Shown: one piece after another, positions 27,590-40,900 of the stretch
Layout of the letters: each line of letters opens with the position of its first letter
Numbering within the stretch: position 1 is the stretch's first letter
Origin: Vigna angularis
Taxonomy: Eukaryota > Streptophyta > Magnoliopsida > Fabales > Fabaceae
Direction: 5' to 3'
Assembly (NCBI RefSeq): GCF_016808095.1
Contig: NC_068977.1
Location: forward strand, 30,653,364-30,717,363
DNA: 64,000 nt
Made by a program: the position numbers and the translations under genes
Notes under the pieces: model-generated
The model's input: the letters and a program-made list of their open reading frames with translations, nothing else
Database searches by the model: none
What the model was told of the DNA's origin: nothing

Positions 27590-28957
27590 TTTTGAAATTA
27601 AACATGTTTTTAGTACTTTAACTATAAAGTGTTTTTTAATTTAGTCCTTTTTTAAATTTTGTTTCATTTTCATCATTCTCCTTAATACATATATAATATT
27701 TAGTTTTCGAAAATCAATCACACTAAAATTTTAGTGAGGTGTCTAACAATATCTCATGTTTCATGTCATTATATCATGTGTATATTTAGAAATTGAAATT
27801 CTGAAATTGAAAGTTTCATTCCTTCACCACCCTCTTGTCCTCCTCCACCACCTCCACCACCTTCCCCTTCAACTTCATCCTCACACAAGCCGCCATTACC
27901 AACCTCTCGTGCAAGTTGTCGTCGCCAATCGCGACAAAAACCAATGCAACAATCCTAAATCGCACTCCAAAGAAGAAATTAATCCATGCAAATCGCAGAG
28001 CCATTGCAAACTTTGTCTTCGCAGGAACTCTTCGCACACCATGATGTCTTCTCCTTTGCGCAACCATCATAAAGTCTTCGTTCACCCCCAATTTGTGAAG
28101 CTTAATATTAGAGAGACAATCCAAATCACTTCTCATAGCAACTTGTAAACAAAGCAAACCAAGAAACTCAAACAACATCGTTGCAATTGCGCAACCAAGA
28201 CTCAACGCGATGTATCAACCATATTCATCTTCCTCGTGAGAAGCCTCAAACCAGTTACGTTCCTCCTCCTTCATCTCACAATGAACCTGTAGAGGATAAA
28301 GAGAGGAAAACCCAGAAAAGAAAACCAAACAACAAAGAAATCCCTAATTCATGAAACCGAGAATTGCGCCACTACCAATCTCCATCGCGAAGCACTATGT
28401 CTTCAATCCTTCTTCACACATTCAGGAGCCTCCAACCTGCAATAAAAAAACAACAACCATGTTACGATACCTTGCATTCACCGGAATAATCATGCCACGT
28501 AATTAGTTCACTTGAGCCTTCACCAGAAACAATGCCTCCATGTTCTCGTGTGATGGCACAACTCCCTCAGCAGCTCTCTAAAAACCCTAAACCATGTGCT
28601 GTAGAAGTCCAATTCCTACAACTAAGAAATGTTTTGTTTTTACTTTGCTTTAGTTTTATTTAATTTTGATTAATCAACTTATTTGGTTATTATTGTTGTT
28701 TACAGGAGAAGTATGGAGGAGGAGAAGAGGGTGGTGAAGGAAAGAAACTTTCAATTTCAGAATTTCAATTTCTAAGTGTACACATGACATGAAACGTGAT
28801 ACATTGTTAGTTAGTTCACCGAAAAAAACGTTATTGGTTTTTAAAGATTAAATATTACAATTTCATTTGTAAAAAGAATGAAAATGAAACAAAGTTTAGA
28901 AGAGAAACTAAACCCAACACCCTTTGAAAGTTGATGGATTAAAAACATATTTAATTC
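27590..28957. mobile_element. Second long-inverted-repeat element (Mutator-like or foldback)
   Basis: The left arm (about 27590-27850) and right arm (about 28705-28957) are inverted copies. Paired landmarks are GAAATTGAAATTCTGAAATTG near 27790 with its complement near 28755, TTCCTTCACCACCCTCTT near 27818 with its complement near 28725, and TTTGTTTCATTTTCAT near 27658 with its complement near 28877. The interior is richer in C and G and holds a 129-residue open frame on the minus strand (27816-28205) with no recognisable domain. No transposase is present. Its architecture matches the element at 1785-3118. Confidence 0.7.
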
Positions 28958-30506
28958 AACATTTTATTAAATTATATTTTTAAAGTACACATACATATTT
29001 CTTACAAACTTAAATTTATCATAAATATAAGTTGTGTAAAGTAAGACATGCACACATTGTGTTGTGAATTGTTTATAACCTTATATATATATTAATCAAC
29101 ACAATCAAAATTTGTCACAATTTTACGATGAAATACTGAAATTAAGCGGAAACAATTTATTGGTCATATGTTATTAGGGTTGATTATAACTTTTATTAAT
29201 CTCTTTGAAGTGAAATTGTTAAAATTATTTATAACCTCTTTAATTTAACAGGTTACTTATATTTTTATGAAAAATCTCTAATAAAAATATGTGATTATAT
29301 TTTTAATTTTAGCTTTCTTTTAATCTTAACGATATTATCTTTTATACTATTCTTCAATGATAATATATGCACATCATTAAATGTTGAAATAAATACATTT
29401 AAAAAAGTTTATAAAAATTGATAAATAGTACCAAAATGATACGATTATGAAAATAAATTATGTTAATATAACATAACTTTAGTTTAAAAAAATTAAAGTT
29501 GTGTTAAGATGACTTATACTAAAATGAATAAAAATCTTGTTATTTTATCAAGATTTTATCTAAAATTAATGTACTAAACTAAAGTTATATATTTTGACGT
29601 GTTCTGCTTAAAAATACTTTTAAAAAACTTATTCTTAATGAAGTATGTGAAGATGACATAATTTACAATTTTTTTTTTCAAATCTACTATTTAAGTAATT
29701 TTGAAAAAAACTACACCAATGTTTTTGTCTCATTTTACCAATATTTATATAATAAGCATTATCTTCATATTATTTGAAATTAAAAAAATTAAAAAAATGT
29801 TTTAAAATCATATATTTTAAATTATTTTAATATTAAAATTAAGTAGGTTTAAAATAAAATGACAAAAACATATAAAATTTTAAACTCGGGTGATAACATA
29901 TTATATTTCAATAAACTTTAGAAAATGTTTTTGCTTTTATATTATTTAACTTTAAAAAACTATTATTCTTTCCTGACATCTCTATATGTTATTGAGAGCA
30001 ATTGATACGGTATCACTCGTGTAAAAAAAACCCATTGAAAACACATCTGCATATATGTGTATTTTAATTATTGAAATAAAAATTATTAATAAAGTATAAA
30101 ATGGTTTCTATGAAAAGATATTTATAAAAGTAAATATAGTTTTATTATTAGTAATCTTTTTATTGTATAAATGATTTTTTATTAAAATAATTATATTTGA
30201 ATTAAAAAGTATGCAAAAGTGAAAAATAGTTTTTTAATAATTATTTAAATTCAGAAAAGTAGTTGGGTAAAATTGAAAAAAATTGTGCACATATAAATGA
30301 ATTTGTTTTATTAATAGTAGATACAAAATTACTTGTAAGTTAATTTTGACTTTTTTATATGAAGATTTCTTAATTACACTAAAATCAATGTTTACTATTT
30401 TCTGATAAACCAAACACTGTCTTTTATCATTATGTAATAAAACATATCCTAACCAACAACTGTGTTATGTCAGTGATTGCGCAAACAACCTTAGACGAGA
30501 GAAAGA
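28958..30506. other. AT-rich intergenic stretch
   Basis: No gene or structured repeat is supported. The last few hundred bases are the presumed promoter of the cupin gene at 30507. Confidence 0.55.
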
Positions 30507-31337
30507 ATGAGTAACGTGATCGAGAAATTGGGCCTTAAGATTATAAGGAACCCTCCGGAAGAGATGCTTACTGAACTTGGTGTCAGGCAATGGACAAGGT
30601 ATGCATCTTTGCTTTGCCCTCTTCATCTTCTTCTCACTTTTACCCTAAATTTCATCTATTTATTTATTGATCTTCTTCAGCATTGAATACCAAAGGATTG
30701 TGTTAGGTTTTATTTATGATGCTTTCTATGTAATGAATCTAATGTTTCTAACGTTAGAAAATTTTAAATTTCATTATTATGGTCTAGAAATCTGTATTTT
30801 GGACGAATTTTTTCAAGGCCTTTCGTTGATGAGCCATTTTCTTGACATGTCTTGATGGATTTGAAACAGTGTAGCAGATGGTATAATCTGAATGGATGTG
30901 TGGATGGTTTGGACCGTTTATTATTCAAATGCAATCTGGTTTAGGCATTAATAAATCTTTCAATAAGATAAGATAAGAAAATACGTAAGGAAGATTGAAT
31001 CAAAACTTTTTTTCCAATGCAGAATCAAACGAGCCTCAAACTTTGAAGATAAAGCAGTTACATTTTCTTCAATTATATGTTTGTTCTTTCTTTTATGAAG
31101 TTCTTTCTCTCTGTGACTTGCATTCTGATCTATAACAGATGGAGTTGCCCTCCGAAATCATTCCATTGGATATATGGATTTAAGGAGACATGCTATATCT
31201 TGGAAGGAAAAGTGAAGATTACCATAAAAAATGAGTCAGTGGAAATTGTTGCTGGTGATTTAGTTGTGTTTCCAAAAGGGATGAGTTGCACTTGGGATAT
31301 ATTAGTTGCTGTTGACAAGCATTTTAGCTATGCATGA
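30507..31337 (+). CDS. Short RmlC-like cupin (Cupin_3 / DUF861 type)
   Basis: Two exons, 30507-30598 and 31139-31337, join at phase 2 and give 96 residues. The protein starts MSNVIEKLGLKIIRNPPEEM. The second exon is a compact single cupin barrel: ETCYILEGKVKITI near 47-60, then GDLVVFPKGMSCTWDI near 69-84. This is the pattern of small plant cupins related to the C-terminal part of ureidoglycine aminohydrolase. Those stand-alone proteins have no settled function, and the reaction is unknown here. The ATG is the first in the exon and the donor is AG|GTATGC. The intron sits after the conserved TELGV..W motif, at the same place as in the paralogue at 50589-52442. Confidence 0.85.
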
Positions 31338-31390
31338 ATCTAGTAGTTGATATTCCTAGTGAATGAGACAATATGACATTCATGAATAAA

Positions 31391-31480
31391 TAAGAACTTT
31401 GAAATGAAATAAGAACTTTGAAATATATATATTTCAGTTTTGATCAATTTAAGAACTTTGAAATATATATATTTCAGTTT
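31391..31480. repeat. Short duplicated palindromic segment
   Basis: The motif AAGAACTTTGAAATATATAT plus the following ATTTCAGTTTT occurs twice about 50 bases apart just downstream of the cupin gene. Each copy contains the palindrome GAAATATATATATTTC. Confidence 0.8.
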
Positions 31481-31754
31481 TTTGGGTTGATTTTTCCCAT
31501 TTGTCCTTAAACATCTGATATACACTTAAGCTCTCTTACCACATTGATCAATTTACTACATTTGTATATCTTCCATATGAACTCTCTAAAATTGACTGCA
31601 TTGAAAGAACTGTCATTTTATTGAACACCTTGTGGGCACTATTGAAGTATCCATCAGATGCAAAAGAAACAGAAAAATACTCACAATTTCTACTTCCCAT
31701 GGTTGACCAAGAGAAACTGTATGACTAAGCATGAAGCTCACAATGGATAATTTC

Positions 31755-31992
31755 ATCCTCTGTTGGATTGCAACCATTTCTTACATTTCTGGTTTTTATT
31801 TCTATATATAATGAAAAACAAATATAGCATCAAACGAGAGTTGACAATGTTTTTTCTTTAATGTTTATCTTTAGTGGGCATTTATTGTTGGATGTGTATG
31901 CCTGAAGAAGTAGATTGAGATCCAAGGCTATCACATAGATCTAATTATTTCCACTTGGATCACATTCATTGATGAAATTGGTAACTGCCTAG
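31755..31992 (+). repeat. Copy A of a ~235-bp dispersed direct repeat
   Basis: From CATCCTCTGTTGGATTGCA to TGGATCACATTCATTGATGA this segment matches 63767-64000 closely, in the same orientation and 32 kb away. It is non-coding on inspection. It could be part of a small mobile element or a trace of segmental duplication. Confidence 0.85.
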
Positions 31993-32559
31993 ATCAATTT
32001 GGTATAATTTTTTCAACTTCTAACATTTTCTAGATTGTGTTATATAGTTAATTATACTTAACCAATGTTTTCTAAAAGCTTTTAACCTCCATCTAAACAA
32101 TTAGACTCAAGATCTGACTCAAAAACTCACAAAAACTCAACTCATAGATCCAAATTGAATTCTATCATTTATGGCAAAATTCCAAGCAACTTAGGGACTC
32201 TAACAAGTCCCAAATGACTTACCAAGACTCTCTAAAGAAATTAATAGTTTTGTATGAACCGTTCGGTTATAATCCTAACTTGGTAATAATCGTTCAAATT
32301 ATGCACATAGTTTTGGAATAGTGTAGGACTTTTGTAAAATTTTAAATTTTATGGTTATTTTGTAATAATTGTAAGATTAACTTTATTTTTCTTGACTATT
32401 TTAATATGATAACTCCTTTATATAGTTTTATGCTATATATTTTTGGATGTTACATTTTATAAACATATCATTTCACAAAATCATATTATAAATAATTTTA
32501 AAGAATTATTACAAAATTAATAAAGACAAATTATTAAACATTTTATTTCTTAATACAAT

Positions 32560-33010
32560 TTTTCTTTACTAATTTTTATTCTCAACTCTAAATATTTCAA
32601 AAATCAAAATCAGAAAAATTAATATACGAAATTAAAAAAACAACTTAATTTTTTTTTCAAACATATAAATATATATCTTCTCATTACAAAAACTTATAAT
32701 TTTTTATTTTTCTTTTACTAAATCAAAATCAGAAAAATTAACAATTTAAATAAATTGAAAACTATACAAAATTACAAAAACAACTTCAACAAAAAATTTC
32801 AAACATATAAATTCATATCTTCTTATTACAAAAACTTTTAATTTCTTTTACTTATTTTTATTCTCAACTCCTAATCTTTAATAACAATTTAAATAAATTG
32901 AAAACTATACAAAATTAAAAAAACAACTTCAAAAAAATTAAAATTCAAACAAATAAATACATATTTTCTTATTATAAAAATTTATAATTTCTTTACTTTT
33001 CCTTCTCTTT
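32560..33010. repeat. Diverged AT-rich tandem repeat, about three units
   Basis: Units of roughly 120-165 bases contain ACAAAATTA / CAACTTCAA / TTCAAACATATAAAT / TCTTATTACAAAAACTT in the same order. Copies are near 32599, 32720 and 32886. Confidence 0.7.
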
Positions 33011-34081
33011 TTATTTTAATAAAATTCAAAATAAAAATAAAATTAAGAAATTAAGAATTCTATTCCTAATGAACCGAATTCTAACTAATATTATGGTCAC
33101 ATTAAAAAAAATAAAGATGAGAATCCCATTTCTAAAAAAATCAAATTTTGAACTAAAATAAAAAATGAATTATCTTTATAACTATGGTGCAGAATACTTA
33201 TATAGGTAATTTTAAAATGAACAGGAAAAAAAAAATCTTCCATTTCCTTTGTCTGCTGGTATTATTGTGAAGAGAAGTTCCTCTCCAAGCGTGTGACCTG
33301 GAAAAGACTGAAGGTGAAAAGGTATGTGCAATTATCAGAGAAGACACTAAAACTAAGAAGAAAAGAGAGAATGAAACCAAACTGCTCTCAGCAAATTCAT
33401 TTATCCTTTCTTCTTCAACTATCTTTAATTCCGTCGTCACCGTAAGTCTCCACTCTTCTTCTTCACTTCAAAATCAGTACCTGAAAAATTATGCTATTCC
33501 TGCTTCCTTAACTAAATCTCCTTTTATTCTCTTTTTTCAATCCAAAGTTGTTAACTTTATATGATTTTAGTGTTACCCTCTTTTTAATTTTCCTTCGTTT
33601 TTTTCTTCTTTTTGTTAATGTTGATATTAATATTTAGGGTTTTATTTTCCCTTTATCAGAATCTCTCTGTCCGCGAGCATCTTTAAGTGTCGGGACTTTT
33701 TCTGAGGTTTTTTCTTTGGAAGATTGCGTCTTCGAGTTTTGGGTTCTTTTTTGCAATTGGTAATTTGGTTATGCTGTTGCTGCTTTTTCTTCAATTGAGT
33801 ATATTTGATTTTCATTTTCAGTTACGAAGTTGTGTTGTTCAATGATGAATTATATAGGTTAGTAGGAGGATTGGTTGTGTTTTTCTCTTCTGAAAAAAAT
33901 CTTCTCATTGAATTTGAGGGGGCTGTTAGTATACTATAGTGGACGAGCTCCATTAAATCTATTTTCTTTCTCCCTTTCTTACTCCTGTGTTGATTCATTG
34001 CTGCCAATACAGCATTGTTTGATTATGAAGCCCCTCTTATTCTAGTTTGCAGGGAGCTACAGGAACAGAGAATAGACATAC

Positions 34082-36646
34082 ATGGGGTTGCCCCTACTTT
34101 CTTCTGCATTATGGAATCCTTCTCATAGCTGTGAGTTATGCTTTTCTCTTAATTTAATTTTGTTATATTTTACTTTTAACAATATTCTTGGATACCATCC
34201 AAAAACGGAAGCAACAACCACTCTCTATCTTGTTTTAATGTGATTTTATATTTGCAGGTTGTTCCTCTAGTGTGGAGCTTATCTGGCCTCACCTATCTTC
34301 TAAGTCATGTTGTCTTGGGTTGAAGGTTGATTTTACTTTTCTCCCATTTATTTTTACCGAATAATGTACATATTTCTAGAATCATATTGGTTCATTCCTC
34401 GAATGGAATTAGGTGTCCAAGCCTAGGGGAAGGGTCACATTAAGTTAAGCTGTTGATATTGGCCAGCCAATAATATTATTATTATATTTGCGTAATGTGT
34501 GTGACTGATATGGTTTCAGTCTCTGTCTTTTGGAGTTCTCTAATCTGAAGATTACATCTTCATTTTATATGGTTGGCTTTTATTGTGATGGTTGTTGCTG
34601 TTTGTCTCTGAGGTTATTATAGACAGTTTAGATGTTTATAAAGCGTTAGCTGCAGATCAGTGATTTATGTTAGTACTATCTTTAAGCTGTAGTTCTTGGT
34701 TGGTATTACTGTTAGAATTTCCTGGAATACCTTCTATGTTGTTTCAAGGGGTGTCCCGGTATTTCACTTTTTTGTTTTAACCTTTTCTAGTTATTCAATG
34801 CAATTTGTTGTTCGTCAATTGAACTTGCTTCTTGTGCTTAAAGGCAGAGTTGTAATAGTCTCGTATCTAATTGCAAAAGTTGTTAATCTCTACACAATAT
34901 TGTGGGGAATACAAGGTTAGGTCCTGTGCACTTTCATTATTCTCAATCCTCCCTCATATTCCTAATCTACTAGTTCCAACTTCCCCGTGTGAATTGCAAT
35001 GAGTTCTTTTGGATAAACCTTTTAGAAAATATGATTCATTTCTAATGTATAGATACTAGTCACTTATGTGATATATATATAAAGGATGTGTGTTTGTAAC
35101 GCTAGTGGGCAAGATTCTCAAATTTTTTGTAGTCTAATTTTCTTGAAATCCATTTTGTGTTCGTAATAGTTTATTGTGGTCTTAATCCTACTGATCAGCC
35201 GTAGAAAATTCTGAGGGACTTTGCTGTAATCCTCTGTCTGACATTGAAGAAAGTATTTTCAAGTCTTCTAAATATATTGTTGTCCTTTTGTTTTTTCTTT
35301 CCAAACATCTTTGTTGGAACTTACAGTTTAGTTTTGTTTATGTTGCAGTTTAAGTGCCAACAATTTTACAAAGGTAGATCAACAATGCTGGGAGTTTTAG
35401 TTTGTTCTAGTCGAAGGCCCACAAGCAAAGAAACTGTGTGGAGACGAAAAATATTACCACAAAATGAGGATTTACCGCCAATTTTACCAAAGAATAAGAA
35501 AAAACCCTACCCAATTCCCTTTAAGGAAATACAACAGGCTGCAAGGGAGGACAAAAAACTTGCGCAGATGGGAATAGAGAAACCTCTTGAGCCTCCGAAG
35601 AATGGATTGCTTGTTCCAGACCTAGTTCCTGTTGCCTATGAAGTGTTTGAAGCTTGGAAGCTTTTGATTAAAGGTCTTGCCCAGCTCTTGCATCACATTC
35701 CTGTACATGGCTGTAGGTAGATTATATTATATTTTTTAATAAATGTCTTAGTTTCTTTGCATTTGTTTAGTTGATACAAGAGTTATATTCTAACCAATTG
35801 AATTCATGCAGCGAATGCTCAGAAGTTCATGTAGCTCAAACTGGTCACAACTTTCGGGATTGCTCTGGTCCCAGTGGTAGGGAGCGTCGGAGTTCTCATG
35901 CTTGGGTAAAGGGTTCAGTCAATGATATACTTGTCCCAATCGAGTCCTATCATCTTTTTGACCCCTTTGGTAGGCGTATTAAACATGATACACGATTTGA
36001 ATATGACCGGATTCCAGCCATTGTTGAGTTATGCATACAAGCTGGTGTTGATATCCCAGAATATCCTTCACGCCGAAGGACCAATCCCATACGGATGTTA
36101 GGGAAGAGAGTAATTGACAGAGGTGGAAATTTAGAGGAACCTAAACCATGGCGCCTTGCAGACCCCTCTTCACTCAATGATTTCGATACATACAGAGCTT
36201 TTGAACGATTTTCTCGACCATCATTGTCAGATCTACCTAAAATTGCCCAAGAAACAATGGCTGCATATGAAATTGTGAAAAAGGGTGTCAGGAAGTTGAT
36301 GAGGAAGTACACTGTGAAAGCGTGTGGTTATTGCACTGAGGTTCATGTGGGGCCATGGGGCCACAATGCTAAGCTTTGTGGTGAATTTAAGCACCAATGG
36401 AGGGATGGGAAACATGGTTGGCAGGATGCTACTGTGGATGAAGTTTTCCCTCCAAATTATGTGTGGCATGTGAGAGACCCTAATGGGCCTCCTTTGGCAT
36501 CTGCACTAAGGAGATATTACGGAAAGGCTCCGGCTGTTGTTGAAGTGTGCATGCAAGCCGGTGCACAGATACCATATGAGTACAAGCCCATGATGAGGCT
36601 TGACGTTATAATTCCGGACCCTGAGGAGGCAAGAATGATTGCATGA
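34082..36646 (+). CDS. APO family protein, chloroplastic (APO1/APO2-like)
   Basis: APO proteins bind chloroplast group II introns and promote their splicing; loss of APO1 blocks photosystem I accumulation. Four coding exons join in frame: 34082-34130, 34258-34325, 35349-35716 and 35812-36646, giving 439 residues, close to the family length. The serine-rich N-terminus (MGLPLLSSALWNPSHS) fits a plastid transit peptide. Two APO motifs follow, each a predicted zinc site: CSECSEVHVAQTGHNFRDC near 161-178 and CGYCTEVHVGPWGHNAKLC near 331-350. It ends PDPEEARMIA. A donor at 33442 and an acceptor ending at 34052 suggest an intron in the 5' UTR. I cannot tell APO1 from APO2. A broken partial copy lies at about 45042-45550. 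Confidence 0.93.
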
Positions 36647-37990
36647 TGTGATCTGAACGGGCAGCTATCTTCGTCTGTCATTATAAATGCATATTGTGTG
36701 ATCCTAGCGTGAGAATGCATTCAGTGATCTACCAGAAGGGGAGGCCTTGAGATCAATCTTGAATATTACGTATCGGATTTATTTATTAGGTGCTAGATTC
36801 CCATATATCCAATGTTAGTCTACATGTATACAAAGCCAACAGTAGAGCAAGTAGGTTTTATCAGATAACTTTGGTTCGCCAGTTTGTAAAATGTCTTAAA
36901 CTAGCGAAAAGTTGGTAGAAGATCAATGCATGTGTTAATTTATTTTGTCACAGTTACATTATAGTCAGATGAGCTTTTTGTTGCATTTTCTACCGTCATA
37001 AAAGTTCCCTCGTTCACAACCCTTCAATTAGTAGTAGGGCAAGTCCGTGGTTCTCACATAAAATCTAACTGTAATGATTTTCATTGTAAGAGAAAAGTGA
37101 TTCTTAGACACGAAATAAGAATTTCTCCCTCTTAAAATATCTACGTTGGGTCAGAATTCAGGAGGATTATCTAGCTTGTATTGATTTGTTAACCATTTCA
37201 ATCTTTACTTCATCCTTCTTTGTGTTAGTTGAATACCACAGGAATTAAAATCAATACAATGGCTAGGGATCAGCAGGGCTTGAAAATATTTTATAATGTA
37301 CTGAAATAAGGCTTCTCAAATCCCTTTTTTCTCTCCTTCCAACATATATTCACTGCTTTCGTTACTTATTAATAGTGGTTCGTGTATGTGCTTTCTATTT
37401 ATTTTCTAATTGTTTGACTACCTGGACTCCAGTTAACACCAATGTTTTATATCTTATGTGGTTTTAATAAATCCTTAAGATTAGTTCACTGGCTAGAGCA
37501 TTGTGATTGCTATTATAGAAGCAAAAAGTCAAATTTGAATATTCTAAAATATACTGATTATGATGTTTTAAAATATACTAAAAACTTTTTTTAACATACC
37601 AACATTAGAATATTTTGAAAGTTTAGCAGAAAATCCAACGAAAAAAGTAAAAATAAAGATAAAAGTCCAAATAATGGATACCAAAACTACAGAATAGAAC
37701 AGAGCACAATAGGTAATAAAAATATATATGATGTTATTGAAAAAATAGGAAAATCAAAAGGAGAGAAACTCCAATTCCCATAACAGAGCTCCTAAACAGA
37801 GAAATCAATATTTTATATCCCAAAACCTTCTCCTTCCCTCTCTCTCTCTCCCAACATTCGCCTACAACAGAATTTCTCTTTCTCTCACCATAACAACCCT
37901 AACAGCGGATTAACCCTACTACCACTGCCAGCTCAGCATCCTTACATTATGTCTTTCTTCCTTCTTCTTCTCACGTACACTTTCCACTTG
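36647..37990. other. Intergenic between convergent APO and TIR-NBS-LRR genes
   Basis: No gene is visible. The stretch must hold the 3' UTR of APO on the left and of the resistance gene on the right. A CT-rich run (CCCTCTCTCTCTCTCCC) lies at about 37835-37852. Confidence 0.55.
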
Positions 37991-40900
37991 CTAGGGCTCC
38001 GATTTTCCAAAGAAGAAATCCCACGTTTCAAAGGCCGGATCAATGTTCAAACCGAAGTCAAAAATACTAGATGGAGAAGCGGATCGGGTCTTTGCATAAG
38101 GATCAGTGAACATAATATCTTCATCGCTACTTTCCTGCTTGAATACATGGATTCCGCTTTCTATAGGCATTGAGGCTGCTTTCGAATCAAAATATATAAC
38201 CTTCACATGGTTCCATTCATTCTCTAAAGGCACTTCATACAGATTGTTGGTGAAAATTAAATTTCGTAGATCGAAAAGAAATGTGTGTTCTGCTCCCAAC
38301 TTCAAGAACTTGAGCCTATCAAAGAAACATACATAAACTTTGTCATTGATGACCAACATGAGTTTAACATAATCACTAATGTCTCCATCCTTCGGTGCAA
38401 CAAAAAGACAAAGAACTTTGCCAGGGAATTTGTTGCGAATCCAGAAAGAACTTGAAGGTTCATAACTTAAGTAATTGAACCATTCAGGGTTCCTAGATCC
38501 TGGCAAAACTAACATAGTTTTTCGATTCTCATGCAGATCCTGTCAATCAAAAAGAAATTCATAAATTTACAATCATTAGGTACACCATATGTTATTAAAT
38601 AAAAATACATAAAACAAAACAAAACCTCGTTTAGGAAAATGCTTATACTCGAGGGTGTCAGCGATAAACAGTTTGTTGCGTTGAAATGTTTCAACTTTGG
38701 TGGGATTCCTCTGATTTCCCGAAGATGCTTGCAACAACTCACGTCAAGCTTTTTTAAAAATTGACATTCTTTGATGCATTCAGGAAGCTGTGTGAAATTA
38801 TTGTTCGATAGGTCTAAATCTTTCACATGAGCAAACCGTGTGAAACCTATTTGAAAAAAATCATCACGCAGGTTGCATTTTGGCGCCCAAAGCAATTCTA
38901 CTTTTGAAGATACCATTGAGCCATCTTTTTCTTCGTCCTCTTCCCACTTTATCCACTGCCACCCTTCCCATCCCCAAGCCTCAATAAGTGTCAGTTCTGG
39001 CATCATGACAATGCTGCTTTGTAACTGAACAATTCCACAGAATAGCAGGGACAACTTTTTAAGCCGAGTTAGATTTTGAAATGAAAGTGGCAACCCTTTT
39101 ATGAGAGTTCCTAGCAACCGAAGTTCCCTTATGTTTTCCATCTTTCCTATAATTTCTGGAAACCTCTCAAGACTAGAACAATGTGAAAGTTCAAGTTTTT
39201 CAAGAGAAGTCAACTTCAGGGGTGGAAAATTCCTAAGCTTGATGCAACCAGAAGCTTCCAATATCCTCAGTTTCTCCAGCAAACCAACCGAATTATGAAC
39301 TCTAACTAAATTTACACAATTTTGAAATGAAAGTTCCTCCAAATTTTGGAGATCAGATACGGCATCAGGTATCTGAGTTAAACATTCACAGCAGTCAAAA
39401 TTCAAAACCCGTAGATTCCTGAGCTTCTGCAAAGAAAAAGAGAATACAAAGAAGGAAGGTGTGAGTAACCTTAAATGACATAAAGAGACTATGGGGTAAC
39501 TTGCAAGACGTGGAGAGTGTACAATGTAAACTTGCCTTGCTTAATCCATCCATCTCAAATGACATAAAGAGACTATGGGGTAACTTGCATATTGCAAGCT
39601 GTTTTGGTTGAAAATAAGATGGTAAACAATGTGAAGGATATCTCCACCATTCCAACACTCTCAAACTATTTGGAAAACATTTGGGATCATCAGAAAAAAT
39701 TCCATTTCTAATAATAAGTGTTTTGAGGTTTTGCATCTTCTGGAAAGCCATCCCATTCCATTCTACCATTTTCTTTTCAAACAAGGGGAAATCCAGACAT
39801 ATGATTTTAATTTCACTTGTTCCCTGTGAACGTAGAAGGCTTGAATCAGGCAAAAATTACAATGCAAGTATATACAAGACTTAAATACATTTAGAAAAAG
39901 TTCACTCACAGTGTTGTCTTCCAAAACTTGGATTATATCTTTTGGTGACCATAACCTACTGCGCTTCCCTGGTTCTTCTGGTGACTCTTGTCTGACAATT
40001 TCCTTACCCATGTCCTCTACCAAGTCATGCAATGTAACACAATCATACTGACCAATCTTTATGAAAGATTTTTCAGCCAACACGCCAATATGATATTTCA
40101 TACAAGCACCATGATGAGCATGAAGTATATCTTCAACTTCGGTTAATTTATATCCTTTGAAGCAACAAGAAATGTCAAGAAAAACTCTCTTCTCTTCTTC
40201 CTGCAAAGCATCGAAGCTTACTTTAAGAGTCTCTTGGATTCGATTGTTTGGAATTCTTTTATATTGATCTATGACAGATTTGCATTCTTGTATACTTTTT
40301 CCACACAGGTTGGCACCTATTACTTCCAAAGCCAATGGAAGGCCACAAGCATAAGTTACTGCACGATTAAGCACCTCCTCGTATTCTGGATAAACTTGTT
40401 CTGATTTGAAAACTTTCCATGTAAGCAATTGAAGAGCATGGTTCTTATTTAATTTCTTCACCTTATATGTTTTTTGAACATGATGAGATGCCAGCAGTTG
40501 TTTGTCCCGAGTGGTGATGATGACTTTGCTTCCAGGACCAAAACAGTCAGGCCTTCCAACAAGTGTCTGCAACAGCTCATGTTTGTCAACATCATCTAAA
40601 ATCAAAAGAAGCCTCTTGTGTTGGAGCCTGTGTTGTATCATTGAAATTCCTTGTTGCTCACTTTCAAACATAATTCTCTTATCTCCAAGCATTTCGGAAA
40701 GAATGATGCTTTGAAGATGTACTAATCCGTGTTTGCGTGATTTCTCTCTCACATTTTGAAGAAAACAGGAACCATCAAAATGGCTAGCAATCAAATTATA
40801 AACTGCTGAAGCAAGTGACGTTTTCCCTACCCCTCCCATTCCATAGATCCCTATCAAGAGGACACCATCACTAGATCCTACATCCAAAAGCTTCATTACT

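Noticed and set aside
27816..28205. 129-residue minus-strand open frame
   Set aside because: Lies wholly within the interior of an inverted-repeat element and has no recognisable domain or splice context. Not called as a gene.
37835..37860. CT-rich run as a promoter of a plus-strand gene at 37949
   Set aside because: The plus-strand frame there is antisense to the last TNL exon and has no domain.
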